DNA of 14,796 nt, from assembly GCA_027596945.1 (NCBI GenBank), contig JADGJH010000747.1, positions 1-14,796 on the forward strand, written 5' to 3'. The first letter of the stretch is position 1. Each line of letters begins with the position of its first letter. The notes under the pieces were generated by a model. That model searched no databases and had not been told where the DNA came from. It saw only the letters and a list, made by a program, of their open reading frames with translations. A program made the translations under genes and the position numbers. Source of the DNA: Physocladia obscura. Its lineage: Eukaryota; Chytridiomycota; Chytridiomycetes; Chytridiales; Chytriomycetaceae. Below are positions 1-9,419 of this stretch, one piece after another.

Positions 1-7
1 ATTTCAG

Positions 8-3000
8 GGAATTGTTGAATTTTCAACAATGATTAATTTTTATTTTGGCCCTATTGCTCATGTTTTTGGTCAATTGTGCTTGTACGGCTGTTTAATTACT
101 CAAGCTGTTTCCTGTATTGCAATTGCAAGTCAGGTAATTTTTTTCCGAATGAACGAAAATTACAAAAAAAAAATAACATTACCCCAAAAAAAGATGTTTG
201 ACAACCTCTTTGTAGATCTATTCAAAAAGTCTTGCGGAATTTCTGTTACAACATCTGGACTCGTGACTCTTTGTGTTGGTCAGAAGTCTGTCACCGGATT
301 TTCTCCATTTGATGATTGGTATTTGCTTTTTTTCATTTTTTTAATTTTTTAATTTTTATTTTAATGCATTTTATAAAAAAGCTACATTATATCATTTGGA
401 TTTCTATGTGTATTTATGATTGCAATGCCAATGAGCTTTATGTCGTTTGGTGAAAATATTTCTCTTCAAATTGGTCAGCTCGAGAGTTATAATGTTTCTC
501 AGATTATTAAAAGAAATTAAAATAGCCAGTCTCTTGGTGACAGTTTTGATTTTTGCTTTCTGGATATTTGCTTCAGCAAGACACGGCATCACACTGTCAA
601 ACGTTCAAGCAATTCAAAAGGTATCAGGAATACCAAACTTAATTGGAGTTGTTATGCTTTGCTTCCCTTTCATATCTAGTGTTCCATCTTGGATAAATTT
701 GAAGGTGAGATATGTGGTTGTTGCTTTTGTTTTTTTTCAATTCTCATCAAAATTCACAGAAAAATACAGTGAATGCGCAAAATACATTATGGTTATCGTC
801 CGGGCTTGCTACAGTTTGTTACATCCTTATTGGTTTTATACGTGAGAAAAATATCCATAAAAACTGAATTTGTTAATTCTTTTTTTCCACATTATCAGCC
901 GCACTAGCATTTCCATTTTCTCAAAACACAACAATAATTTCAATTTTTGAAACTCAAGGAAGCACTATAGATCTTATTTCAAGTTATTTATTCTCAGCAG
1001 CAATTCTAATTCCTTCAATCCCAATGTTTTTTGTTATCAGTAACTCCAATTTGGCTCAAAATTTCGAAATTGATTCAAGTATGCTGCATTATTTGCGAAA
1101 AAAAATATACATATGTATTATCAATTTATTTCTGAAATATTCAGGACTTTTGATTTTTTTTACTCATTTTCTTCCATGGCTGCTGGCTATACCAGTAATG
1201 TACGGAACTAATGTAAACATATTCAATGTGGTCACATCTTTGGTTTTTGTGTCGACTGCAAATTTTATTGTGCCATTGGTGGTTTATATTCGATCGTGTG
1301 ACTTTCGCACGAAATATAACACATCGCGAGGTTTATTCTTTTTCTCCTCTGCCTATTTTTTGTTTCCGTTTTTCTTGCACTTAGAAATCTCACCAGAACT
1401 TTCAGAACTCTCACCAAAGCAGCTCAAAATCCTCAAAATTATCCACTATCAGTCAAAATCCATCAACGTATTTATTGATAATTACGAAAATATAAGAAAA
1501 ATTATCAACGAACATAAAAATCGGCAAAAAACGACGGCCGCAATGGCCGGAGAGTATGAAATTTTAGCAGCAGCATCCGCAGCCTTTCGAAAAACTGATT
1601 TTCCTTCTTACGGCCATCGCCGCCACCGAAGTTCTTCTAATATCGATGCGATTGAAAACAGCGAATACTTGCAACCTCCGCCAGCAATACCACAGCCGTT
1701 ATTGCTGAAACCGCGTAGACTCGGTCAGTCAAAAGACCACGAATACCGCTGTAACAATACTTATATATATTCCCAAAAATCTGATGACCGCATTTTAGTG
1801 TCGGGTGTGGGGGGAGTAGGGGCTTTGAAACCAGCAGCTCAAATTTTGGATCACATAACTGGTGGTGGGGATCAAGCTATTATTGAATCTTTTGATACGC
1901 TCAATGACAGTTCATGCAATCTTGAAAAGAAAACATGCCCAGTTGTATGCGATAGTAGTGGTGGCGAATTTGGTGACGTGAAATCTTTGGAGAACAATGA
2001 TTCAAAAAAAATGAAGGAATGCAATTCATCTAAAATGAATAGAAATTGCGGTTTCTGTAGAGTTGGAAACTGTGACTCCAATATAACTCTTGATCGTCGT
2101 GGAGTCCCGGCAAAATTGGATATTTGGACAAATAGTGGCAAAAATCAATTGCGGAGTATTGCCAGTGGAAGTAAAAGCAGCAATATCAGTACTATCAACC
2201 ACAACAGCAACAGTAGTAGTAGCAGTAATAATGGTGACAACGGGCTAAACACAAACATTATGAAGGACTTGATTAAAGAAATAAGTGTTCTGACAAACAT
2301 TGATTGCTATTTACTTGATGACGTTCCTGAAAAAGTTACTGATACTACTACTACCAACTTTGTTAAAAAACTTTTGGCTCCCCAAGCGACTTCATCCAGA
2401 AATACCAGCGTAAATGATCCACCAAGTGCCCCCAAGCCATTCCAAAACAATTTAGGTAAAAGATTGTCTGTGAATGAGAGCGCAAATTCGAGTTTAAATA
2501 ATATCGGTGGTCTTGAAGGCAGCAATAGCAAAGTATTTAAAGCAGATAGTTTATTTTCTTTTTCAGGTTCAAAGAAGCGGACTAATAGCCATCAAAATTC
2601 AACCGAAATTGATGTCCAACACCCATCAAACCACGAATGTCCTGCAACTATTTTTCAATCGCCATTCCATCACAACCTTGGATTCCCAGAGCTTCTGCCT
2701 CTTCACTTTCATCAGCAACCCCATCAACATCATCATCAACATCAACGACATCATCATCAACAGCAAAATCGCACCGATTTTTTTTTGGGAGTCGATGGTA
2801 GGAACATTGAAAACTATCGTCGCGGGTCAGTTATATCAGGCACTAAATCTGTTTCCTTTCCATCAATGTCTCCAAAAATTTTCTCAAAAAACAAATTGTG
2901 TTCATCTGGGGAGGGAGTGGAGTCGTTGAAAATAGCTTCGCCAGCGATAGTATGTATTCCAAGCAACGATGGAGAAAGTTACAACAGCGGTGGAGGTGGC

Positions 3001-3282
3001 AGTAATGATGTTTGTGAGGGTGTTGGGGATCGTAGAAAGAGCTTCTTATCAGTAGCGTCAAGTGTTTTTAAAATGTCGCCAAACACGAGTGTTTATTGGT
3101 CTGGCAGTAAATTTGGCACAATTTGCGCGTTTCCCGTGCAAACTGCGTTTGTGGGACCTCCGTTTTTCGCTGTGCCAAAATGGATTCCGATTGATGCGAA
3201 ATATATTGCTTTCAGCTGCTTACTTGTTTCATTAGCTACCTGTATTTTGGGTATCTACTTTTTTGTGACCAGCTTGATTTGA
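8..3282 (+). CDS. AAAP-family amino-acid permease, 3' part, 8 exons inferred
   Basis: Partial gene; the N-terminus lies left of the window. I infer exons 8-133, 194-318, 382-473, 526-704, 760-841, 899-1078, 1145-1330 and 1385-3282, joined by GT-AG introns of 52-66 nt that keep one frame. The joined protein shows about nine hydrophobic segments. Family-like landmarks are a 'SPFDD' stretch before one helix, 'GENISLQI', 'SSVPSWINLK', 'FLPWLLAIP', and 'VPKWIPI' before the last helix. These fit the transmembrane amino-acid transporter (AAAP) family of about 11 TM, so roughly two N-terminal helices are missing. Such proteins move amino acids across plasma or vacuolar membranes; the substrate cannot be read here. 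The cytosolic loop before the last helix is about 560 residues, rich in Ser/Asn with a His/Gln tract (about 2707-2766), far longer than usual. Introns 1079-1144 and 1331-1384 are multiples of three and stay open, so they are the least certain. Stop TGA at 3280-3282. Confidence 0.72.
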
Positions 3283-3952
3283 AGGTTCCAATCATTATCG
3301 TTATAATGTTGAAAAAAAATAAAAGAAAAAGTGGACATTGCTCAAGTCATTCCACAGCATCCGCATTCATAGTAATAACTTTTTGCAAAAATTAAAACTT
3401 GTATATTTGGTGGCAGGTTGGAACTTTCTCGATGTTCTTTGTGATGACGCGACTGGTTTTGGCGTTCAAGCTAATTGGAATCAATTGCAATCCTGCAGCG
3501 TTCTGCAATGCTCTGTTACGCGGAAAGTTTAGTGTTCGAACTTTGAAATCTCAATGACAGATACTTGTTTAGAATCCAGAAGGAGTTGTTTTCGTAAAAA
3601 AGAGCAGAATTTCATTGTTAGGCCAAGAATCCAACAAACACGAAAATAATCACTTATCAATAAAAAACCTCCTCTAATGTCATTTGAGTCCAAACATCAG
3701 AATCCAGACGTTTCTGAGTGGTTCGCAAGGTGTAGGATTGTGTCATTTCAGTACTCGCTAGCCGGATATTGCTGCAGTGCTGGCAGCATGAAATTTAAAA
3801 GTGAAAGCGAGTTTTCATTTTCGAAAACGTTGTCGGCTGAATCTGATTTGTATAGAATTGGAATGGAACGTCTTTTTCTTATTTCATTTCGACAAACAGT
3901 CAGAATCATCCAAAAAGAGAAACAATCAGAAACACAGAAAAACAGCAAAACT
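3283..3952. other. Convergent intergenic region, no confident gene
   Basis: This is the space between the 3' ends of the permease (+) and pyrophosphatase (-) genes. It should hold both 3' UTRs. One short plus-strand ORF, ATG 3432 to TGA 3557 (41 aa, begins MFFVMTRLVLAFKLIG), is preceded by a possible acceptor (GGCAG at 3412-3416) and has a protein-like composition with a hydrophobic start. I recognise nothing in it. Longer ORFs at 3677-4132 (+) run into the antisense of the pyrophosphatase last exon and are not credible. I see no RNA gene or repeat. Confidence 0.4.
3318..3323 (+). terminator. Candidate polyadenylation signal of the permease gene
   Basis: AATAAA lies 36 nt after the permease stop codon in an A-rich stretch. 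Position and sequence fit a fungal poly(A) signal. Such hexamers are common by chance in AT-rich DNA. Confidence 0.35.
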
Positions 3953-5180
3953 TCAAAGATTAGATGGTTTTCCACTCAAGTAAAACCACTTGTCAACAGA
4001 TGCATCAATTGGGTTTGCTGGCTTTCTGGAGTCCGCAGGAAGAGAAGTGTAGGAAGCTGCAGAAATGTCCACTTTGTATGGGCTGTCTGTAACTTCTGTG
4101 TTAACAACAGCAATATTGTAGTACTCCGTTGACGCTGGAATCTGGCTTGAAATAAGTCTCTTCCAGGCCTCATTTGTTTCGTGGATAATTTCAGTTGCGT
4201 ATGCCTTGTTCTTGGCTTCACCCGAGAAGGCAAAGTTGTTTTCTGGCTTGCCGTCAGGGATTTTGTAAATGCGGAACCATTCGTTTGTTGCCCGAAGGAT
4301 TCCTGGTAAGTGTTTCTCGACATCTTCAATATCATTCAACTTGGATGCCAATGGGTCGGTAATATCAATAACAATAACTTTCCAGTCAGTTTCACCTTTT
4401 TATATTTTTTGATTTAGATGAGCTGGTAAGTGAAGAAAACAAAATTTTTTTCAAGGGCATTCACAACAAAACAACAACCAGAATATTTCATCGCTTACAA
4501 AAATAAAACAAATCCTCACCTTCATCCAAGAGAGCCATTGTTCCCAAAACTTTAACCTGCTTAATCTGGCCAACTTTTCCAACAGCTTCGCCAATTTCGC
4601 AAACATCCAACGGATCATTATCACCTTTTGCCTTGGTGTCTGGGTGAACCGACGTGGGGTCTTCCCATGTCTGTGGGAAAGCGCCATAGTTCCAAATATA
4701 ACCATGGTGCGGGAAACAGTTACGAACGAAGCGAAGTTTGCCCTTCTTGACGTCCTGTTTGATTGGATTGAAAGGCTCTTCTTTCGAGATCTGGCCATAG
4801 TTTTCGTGTATTAATGATGAAGATAATTTTGATAAAAACAACAGCAAGAAAGTATGATGATCAGTGATGAATCAAAAATAAAAAATAAAAATAAAGCGAA
4901 ATACAGCGATCAAGGACACATACCTCGAGTTTAGCATTGGTCCATCTTGGGATCTCGACAATCATGTTCAAAACCGTCTTTTCTGCATTGGCAAAAAGCG
5001 GAATATCGTGGAACGGCGAAACAACCTTGCCAGCCGCGTCCTCTGAGCGAAAGACAACATCAGAAGCGGATCAAGCGAAAGACAGGAACTGAAAGGGAAG
5101 GTGTATCAATGAGTACCGATGAAGACTCTGTGTTCGAGCGAGTGGGGTGCGCCAATGACCCTAGTTTTGTATTGCGACAT
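3953..5180 (-). CDS. IPP1: Soluble inorganic pyrophosphatase, family I (frame broken in last exon)
   Basis: Hydrolyses pyrophosphate to two phosphates in the cytosol, with Mg2+, pulling biosynthetic reactions forward. Exons on the minus strand: 5180-5117, 5042-4924, 4790-4520, 4397-3953; introns of 74, 133 and 122 nt, all GT-AG. Start [14 protein letters not shown] at 5180; stop TGA at 3955-3953. The signature DNDPLDV is at residues 118-124. Residues matching yeast Ipp1 catalytic positions are visible with an offset of +3: E51, K59, E61, R81, Y92, Y96, D118, D120, D123, D150. The predicted length is about 298 aa (yeast 287). Oddity: the exons sum to 899 nt, not a multiple of three. After codons for G-E-T-D-W a run of five A (4383-4379) sits where three are expected before V-I-V-I-D, shifting the downstream frame. 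The break falls on the Lys equivalent to yeast K154. Either a sequence error or a real lesion; everything else looks intact and under selection. Confidence 0.93.
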
Positions 5181-5733
5181 TCTACAGTAATCCGCAGTGA
5201 CCGACCATGAATAGAAGCGGATCGGAAACAGGAAATAACGTTATGCCAGAGCAAGAAACAGGAAAAGAACAAATCAAAAAAACAATCACATTTTTACGCA
5301 CCTTTTTCTGTGTTGTTTTTTCTCAAAAGTTGAGTTTCCTGTTTCCTCAGTAAACCTTGTTTTGCCCTTCATTTCCCGCATAACTGACACTGATGCTTCT
5401 GTGTTTATTATGCTGTTTATTTTAGTTTCTTATTATTATTTTTGGTTTAGTGCTTTTCAAGAAACAACATGCTGTCATTTTTGGCTGTTCATCTCAACCA
5501 AATTACTCGATTTGAATCAACACAAGCATAATAATTTTTATTTTCGCAAGCTCAGTGATGGCCCACAAAATTGGCTCGAAATCATAAATTGTTAATAATT
5601 TTAGAACAGGACAGTGGGACAAAAATGCGAGTGTTGCAGTTGCATTGTTATTCTGGGTTTTTAACTCCGATTTCACCTGATACCAACCACAAGCCTGTAT
5701 GTTAAGTAAGATGCAAAAAGTTGAAAGAACAAA
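5181..5733. other. Upstream region of the pyrophosphatase gene, no gene seen
   Basis: Begins at the pyrophosphatase start codon and should contain its promoter and 5' UTR on the minus strand. Near the gene it is moderately CpG-containing with A-rich tracts (about 5250-5290). ORFs across 5362-5595 (+) and 5503-5739 (-) are AT-rich, have no recognisable motif and overlap one another, so I do not call them. No TATA box stands out from the AT-rich background. Confidence 0.4.
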
Positions 5734-6117
5734 ATGCATGGTGGAACGCAGAAACTCATCTACTACTATTATTCACTTCAAAATAATATGAACATCAACA
5801 GAAAAATAGCTGAATCAGATGAAAATTCCTTTCCTGAAACAGTTTTAGAACCTGAGGAGTCTGAGCTTGGCAGCAGTTTTGACAGTGGTTCTGAGAACAA
5901 TCTGCACATTGATGCAGACATTAATTCTGGCTCTGAAACCAAGCTTGAAACAGGGGACATTATAGAATGGCAGTCTAAAAGAAAAACCCAGAGAATGGAA
6001 CGCATTAATGCAATAAACATGGTAGACGGTAGGATAATATACGAAACAACTCACCTCAGACAATTGGATAGAGAAGACATAAAACACTGCTCAAATGGAG
6101 ACTTTGCCGTGTTCTGA
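5734..6117 (+). CDS. Unrecognised acidic 127-aa ORF, possibly a repeat-derived fragment
   Basis: I do not recognise this protein. The ORF starts MHGGTQKLIYYYY; a second ATG, 54 nt downstream at 5788, may be the better start because the segment before it is tyrosine-rich and unlike the rest. Residues about 25-75 are strongly acidic and serine-rich, with 'SGSE' twice (a disordered acidic tail). A short basic stretch, QSKRKTQRMERIN, follows, then 'IIYETTHLRQLDREDIKHC'. There is no membrane segment. Acidic, Ser-rich N-termini occur in some transposases and nuclear proteins, but nothing here proves either. The segment 5750-5995 is nearly free of CpG, unlike its immediate right flank, resembling the decayed block at the right of the window. 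It could be a fragment of a mobile element or a chance ORF. Stop TGA at 6115-6117. Confidence 0.3.
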   Translation: MHGGTQKLIYYYYSLQNNMNINRKIAESDENSFPETVLEPEESELGSSFDSGSENNLHIDADINSGSETKLETGDIIEWQSKRKTQRMERINAINMVDGRIIYETTHLRQLDREDIKHCSNGDFAVF

Positions 6118-6200
6118 TCGGTTTCCCGGTGCTTATTTTTGTCGAAACTCCAACTGGTTTCCGATCGTGAGTGAATTGGGGATGTACACTAATTCCATTA

Positions 6201-6233
6201 AATTCCGGCTCATGGTCGGAATTCTGCAGAATT
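6201..6233. repeat. Overlapping palindromes (7-bp stem plus 14-bp perfect palindrome)
   Basis: AATTCCG at 6201-6207 and its reverse complement CGGAATT at 6217-6223 form a 7-bp stem with a 9-nt loop. The second arm overlaps a perfect palindrome, AATTCTGCAGAATT, at 6220-6233. The cluster lies between the 3' ends of the ORF at 5734 and the F-box gene. It could be an RNA hairpin in a 3' region or an element end; the function is unknown. Confidence 0.5.
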
Positions 6234-6331
6234 GGAGTGTTTCTTCCTGAAAAATTTCCCTATACATTAATCACCGTTTCTGCCGCCGGAGCAGCTCCCA
6301 ATGTTTTTTACAATTTCTGTGACTTAAGACT

Positions 6332-6337
6332 TTTATT
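6332..6337 (-). terminator. Candidate polyadenylation signal of the F-box/LRR gene
   Basis: AATAAA on the minus strand begins about 10 nt after the F-box/LRR stop codon (TAG at 6349-6347). It is a plausible but unusually close poly(A) signal. Confidence 0.3.
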
Positions 6338-6346
6338 AAATAGTGT

Positions 6347-7129
6347 CTAGATGTGAAATAAATCATTATCAAAACTCTTTATCAAGCCTGCGTTTTCTCT
6401 CAAATCGGCGTACTCCAACATTGTCATACCGAAATGAAGCTCAATTGGCACATTTCCGCTCAATCTGTTATTATCGAGCCGTAAGCGTCTCATTTGCGTA
6501 AGTTTTCCCAGCTCACATGGAATCTCTCCACTTAATTGGTTGTTACAGAGAAATAAATTCACCAATCGTGTCAAGTTTCCAATCTCGCGCGGAATTAAGC
6601 CTGTCAATAAATTGCCATACAACACAATATCCCGCAATTCCACTAACAGCCCCAATTCCACCGGTAATGCGCCATCAAGCTGATTTCTCGCTAAATCGAG
6701 ACATTGCAGATTCACGAGCAGTCCAATTTCACCCGGAATTGACCCCACAAGCCCACGATTAATAATGTGAAGCCCGTTAAAATAATGAAACAATCCAATT
6801 TCTGGTGGGAGCCGCATGTTGCTTAGTGTTAGATCGCACCAGCTCAGCGCGCTCCAGCCAGCAGCTTTCAAGACTTTAATAATTTTTTGGGCGCAGATTG
6901 AGCGATACGAGGGCGGAAACCGAAAAAATAATTCGTCGAATTCAGTGTTAGAGGCAAAATAATCAGTGTGCGTGCCGACGATGCGGTTGAGGATTACTAT
7001 TGCGAAATGGGGGATCGAAATAATTTCGGCCCAATATTTTGAGACGCGTTTGAGACGGAATGCCGTTTTTGGGCGGAGCCAGGTTAAAATTATAAACATT
7101 ATTTCTGACGGAATTGAATTTATGGACAC
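6347..7129 (-). CDS. F-box protein with plant-type leucine-rich repeats
   Basis: 260 aa, single exon. Residues about 4-38 match an F-box: 'SIPSEIMFIIL' followed by 'KTAFRLKRVSKYWAEII', the hydrophobic and Trp pattern that binds Skp1. Residues 41-110 form a linker with 'AAGWSALSW'. Residues about 118-240 hold five regular 24-residue leucine-rich repeats of the LxxLxLxxNxLxGxIPxELGxLxx type, normally called plant-specific LRRs. Family knowledge: the F-box would bring the protein into an SCF ubiquitin ligase while the LRR arc picks the substrate; the target cannot be inferred. It ends soon after a sixth, partial repeat, so it is short next to many LRR proteins, but start and stop look natural and there is no frameshift. 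The start at 7129 is supported because the F-box begins at once. No signal peptide or TM segment, so it is probably cytosolic or nuclear. Confidence 0.87.
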   Translation of the reverse strand: MSINSIPSEIMFIILTWLRPKTAFRLKRVSKYWAEIISIPHFAIVILNRIVGTHTDYFASNTEFDELFFRFPPSYRSICAQKIIKVLKAAGWSALSWCDLTLSNMRLPPEIGLFHYFNGLHIINRGLVGSIPGEIGLLVNLQCLDLARNQLDGALPVELGLLVELRDIVLYGNLLTGLIPREIGNLTRLVNLFLCNNQLSGEIPCELGKLTQMRRLRLDNNRLSGNVPIELHFGMTMLEYADLRENAGLIKSFDNDLFHI

Positions 7130-8120
7130 GTATTCCTTACGAGTGTGCGTCTGTACGTGTGGGTTTGTTACTATTGTTTAACGGCATGCAAATGAAAACA
7201 ATAATTTCCCACTTCAACCAAGTCAATTTTTGAATCATGTTGACGGAGAGGATGAAGAGTAAGTTCGCTAGTCTCGGCTGTAATAATCGCGGTCAAGTTC
7301 ATTCGGCTTGTTCAACTTGCTTTTCTGTTGTTTTTTGTTCCAGAGACCGAGTTGAGTTAATTTTTTATTAAACCAATCGATCCTTTTTCCTCCCCTCTTT
7401 TTTAGTTTATCTATTAAAAATCGGAATTCTTAATATACAAAAATCATTAGCGTATACTTGCAGCCAGTATTTGTGATACTTATTTTCGATTAGAGAATCT
7501 GCTGGGCTGCTAGCGAAGTCAAGAAGGCAAGTTATTATCCAAAAACCCAGATAATAGATTGTCCTGGATGAATCAATGCATTCAAGTTGGACAGATTTTT
7601 ACGAACTGTCCGATAATTGCTTGCAGGCGAACAGCCGCACAGTTCTGGTGAATTTTGAATATCGGATTCGAGGGTTAAATTCAAGTCATGGGCGGTGGCA
7701 CGAAAGTGTTGCTGTTATGAGTCGCTCTTCAATTTTAGCTTATTGGCTTGAAATTTTTTGTTCCTTCTTTTTGCAGTCAAAAGTTCGTGAGTTGTATCCT
7801 TTGGCATCCATCCCCACCTGCTTTCCCATCATAACATAGTGCTATATCGTATTGTATCGCATCTTATCGTATCGTATTGTATTCTTCCCGACAAAGTCTT
7901 ATCGTATTGTCACCTGCAGTTGAATCAATGGATTAATGGATGTTTCTTGCGAAGATGTAAAGTTTCTCTTCTCGCGTGGAGATTATATTCTACCGTATAG
8001 CCCAAATTATATTGAGCATTTAGTCGTCGTTTACGCTTGTCGCCAGTACTTGCCTGTTGTCAATTTATCGACAAATTATCTCGCCTGAAAGAAATACTCT
8101 AACCTTGTTGTAAACATAGA
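7130..8120. promoter_or_regulatory. Divergent upstream region shared by the F-box/LRR and RPS23 genes
   Basis: About 990 bp between two divergent start codons, so it should carry both promoters and both 5' UTRs. CpG is normal here. The plus-strand ORF at 7576-7839 shows no recognisable motif and I do not call it. The bases just before the RPS23 ATG read ACATAGA; this TAG could also serve as the acceptor of a 5' UTR intron, which is common in ribosomal-protein genes but not provable here. A repeated 11-mer within it is listed separately. Confidence 0.5.
7845..7910. repeat. Three exact copies of TATCGTATTGT upstream of RPS23
   Basis: The 11-mer TATCGTATTGT occurs at 7845-7855, 7870-7880 and 7900-7910, with extra TATCG pentamers between (7865, 7857 as GTATCGC). 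The group lies about 210-275 bp before the RPS23 ATG. It may be a transcription-factor site cluster or a decayed short tandem repeat; I do not match it to a known fungal ribosomal-protein element. Confidence 0.6.
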
Positions 8121-8627
<507 letters not shown>

Positions 8628-8730
8628 ATAACTCATGTCAGTGTAGTAAAACTTATGTGATTTGGGTTGTTGGTTTGGGTTTCTTTGGGTTTCATTCTCG
8701 AGGATTTTTTCGAAGATTCAAAAGTGGTCC

Positions 8731-8736
8731 AATAAA
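8731..8736 (+). terminator. Candidate polyadenylation signal of RPS23
   Basis: AATAAA lies 103 nt after the RPS23 stop codon, in the last CpG-containing stretch before the decayed repeat block. The distance fits a typical 3' UTR. Confidence 0.4.
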
Positions 8737-9419
8737 CGAGATTTGATTTACAACTGTTTGCAAAAAGATTGAATCGCCCCATTTTTTTATTTAAAAAAAA
8801 CCTAAAATCTGCATTCATCCTGAACCCCTTTGGAAAAATTGTCTGGGCCTTACTTGAAAGTAGCAGTGGCAAATAAATTTTTTGTTGACTGCAGCCTTGT
8901 TGCTCAACCATTGCACTATTTTCACAGCTTTGGGGCAGTTACTAACCCATTGCAACAATTCAAATTCAATGTATCAATGGATCACTCAGGTTAGTTTATG
9001 TTGGTTTTGCACATCAAGGGGAAACTTATAAAGCATAGGAGATCAGATATTAGAAGGTAGAATTTATCTTCTTGTAAGATTATGTTTTACAGCTTTTTTT
9101 CAAAAATAATAAGCCAGTCAAAATAAATGGAATTTTTTGATTTTTGACTTTGACAAATACTAGAGAGAAATATTGGTGGAGATAATGGTGGAGATACTGG
9201 TAGATACTTCTTAATTGCTAATGAGTCCACAACATTTTGAAAGGTATATAATATGACAACATTTTATTCATAATAGAATCACAATAAATGAATGAATATT
9301 CAAGTAGCTCAAACATTGAACTGTATCAAGTGACTGAAAATTTCGGTGAAATATGCTCAAACTTGAAATATTTAAAAAACTAAAAAATTGAGGGACTAGA
9401 CAGGTTTTGAAGACAAATT

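Noticed and set aside
447..845. Separate 132-aa membrane protein ORF
   Set aside because: It reads through introns at 474-525 and 705-759 and is part of the permease exons; spliced reading gives better family agreement.
2707..2766. His-rich tract as evidence for a zinc transporter
   Set aside because: The helices match the AAAP permease pattern, not ZIP or CDF families; His/Gln tracts are common low-complexity sequence.
2507..2929. Overlapping ORF inside the permease loop, and antisense ORFs at 1872-2141, 2307-2531 and 2843-3061
   Set aside because: Shadow frames of the low-complexity coding region with no motif of their own.
3677..4132. Plus-strand 151-aa ORF
   Set aside because: More than a third is antisense to the conserved last exon of the pyrophosphatase and the remainder has no recognisable content.
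4378..4386. Programmed -1 ribosomal frameshift at TGGAAAAAG
   Set aside because: The heptamer G-AAA-AAG lacks the X-XXY-YYZ form and no such event is known for this enzyme; an indel or a sequencing error is simpler.
4947..5210. Plus-strand 87-aa ORF
   Set aside because: Antisense to pyrophosphatase exons 1 and 2.
5362..5595. 77-aa hydrophobic ORF
   Set aside because: AT-rich, no motif, low-complexity; overlaps an equally weak opposite-strand ORF.
6517..6762. Plus-strand ORF in the F-box gene
   Set aside because: Antisense shadow of the LRR coding sequence.
7576..7839. 87-aa ORF in the divergent promoter region
   Set aside because: No recognisable motif; position fits promoter or 5' UTR sequence of RPS23.
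9177..9205. Possible minisatellite (GGTGGAGATA-like units)
   Set aside because: Only two to three imperfect units; too weak to call.
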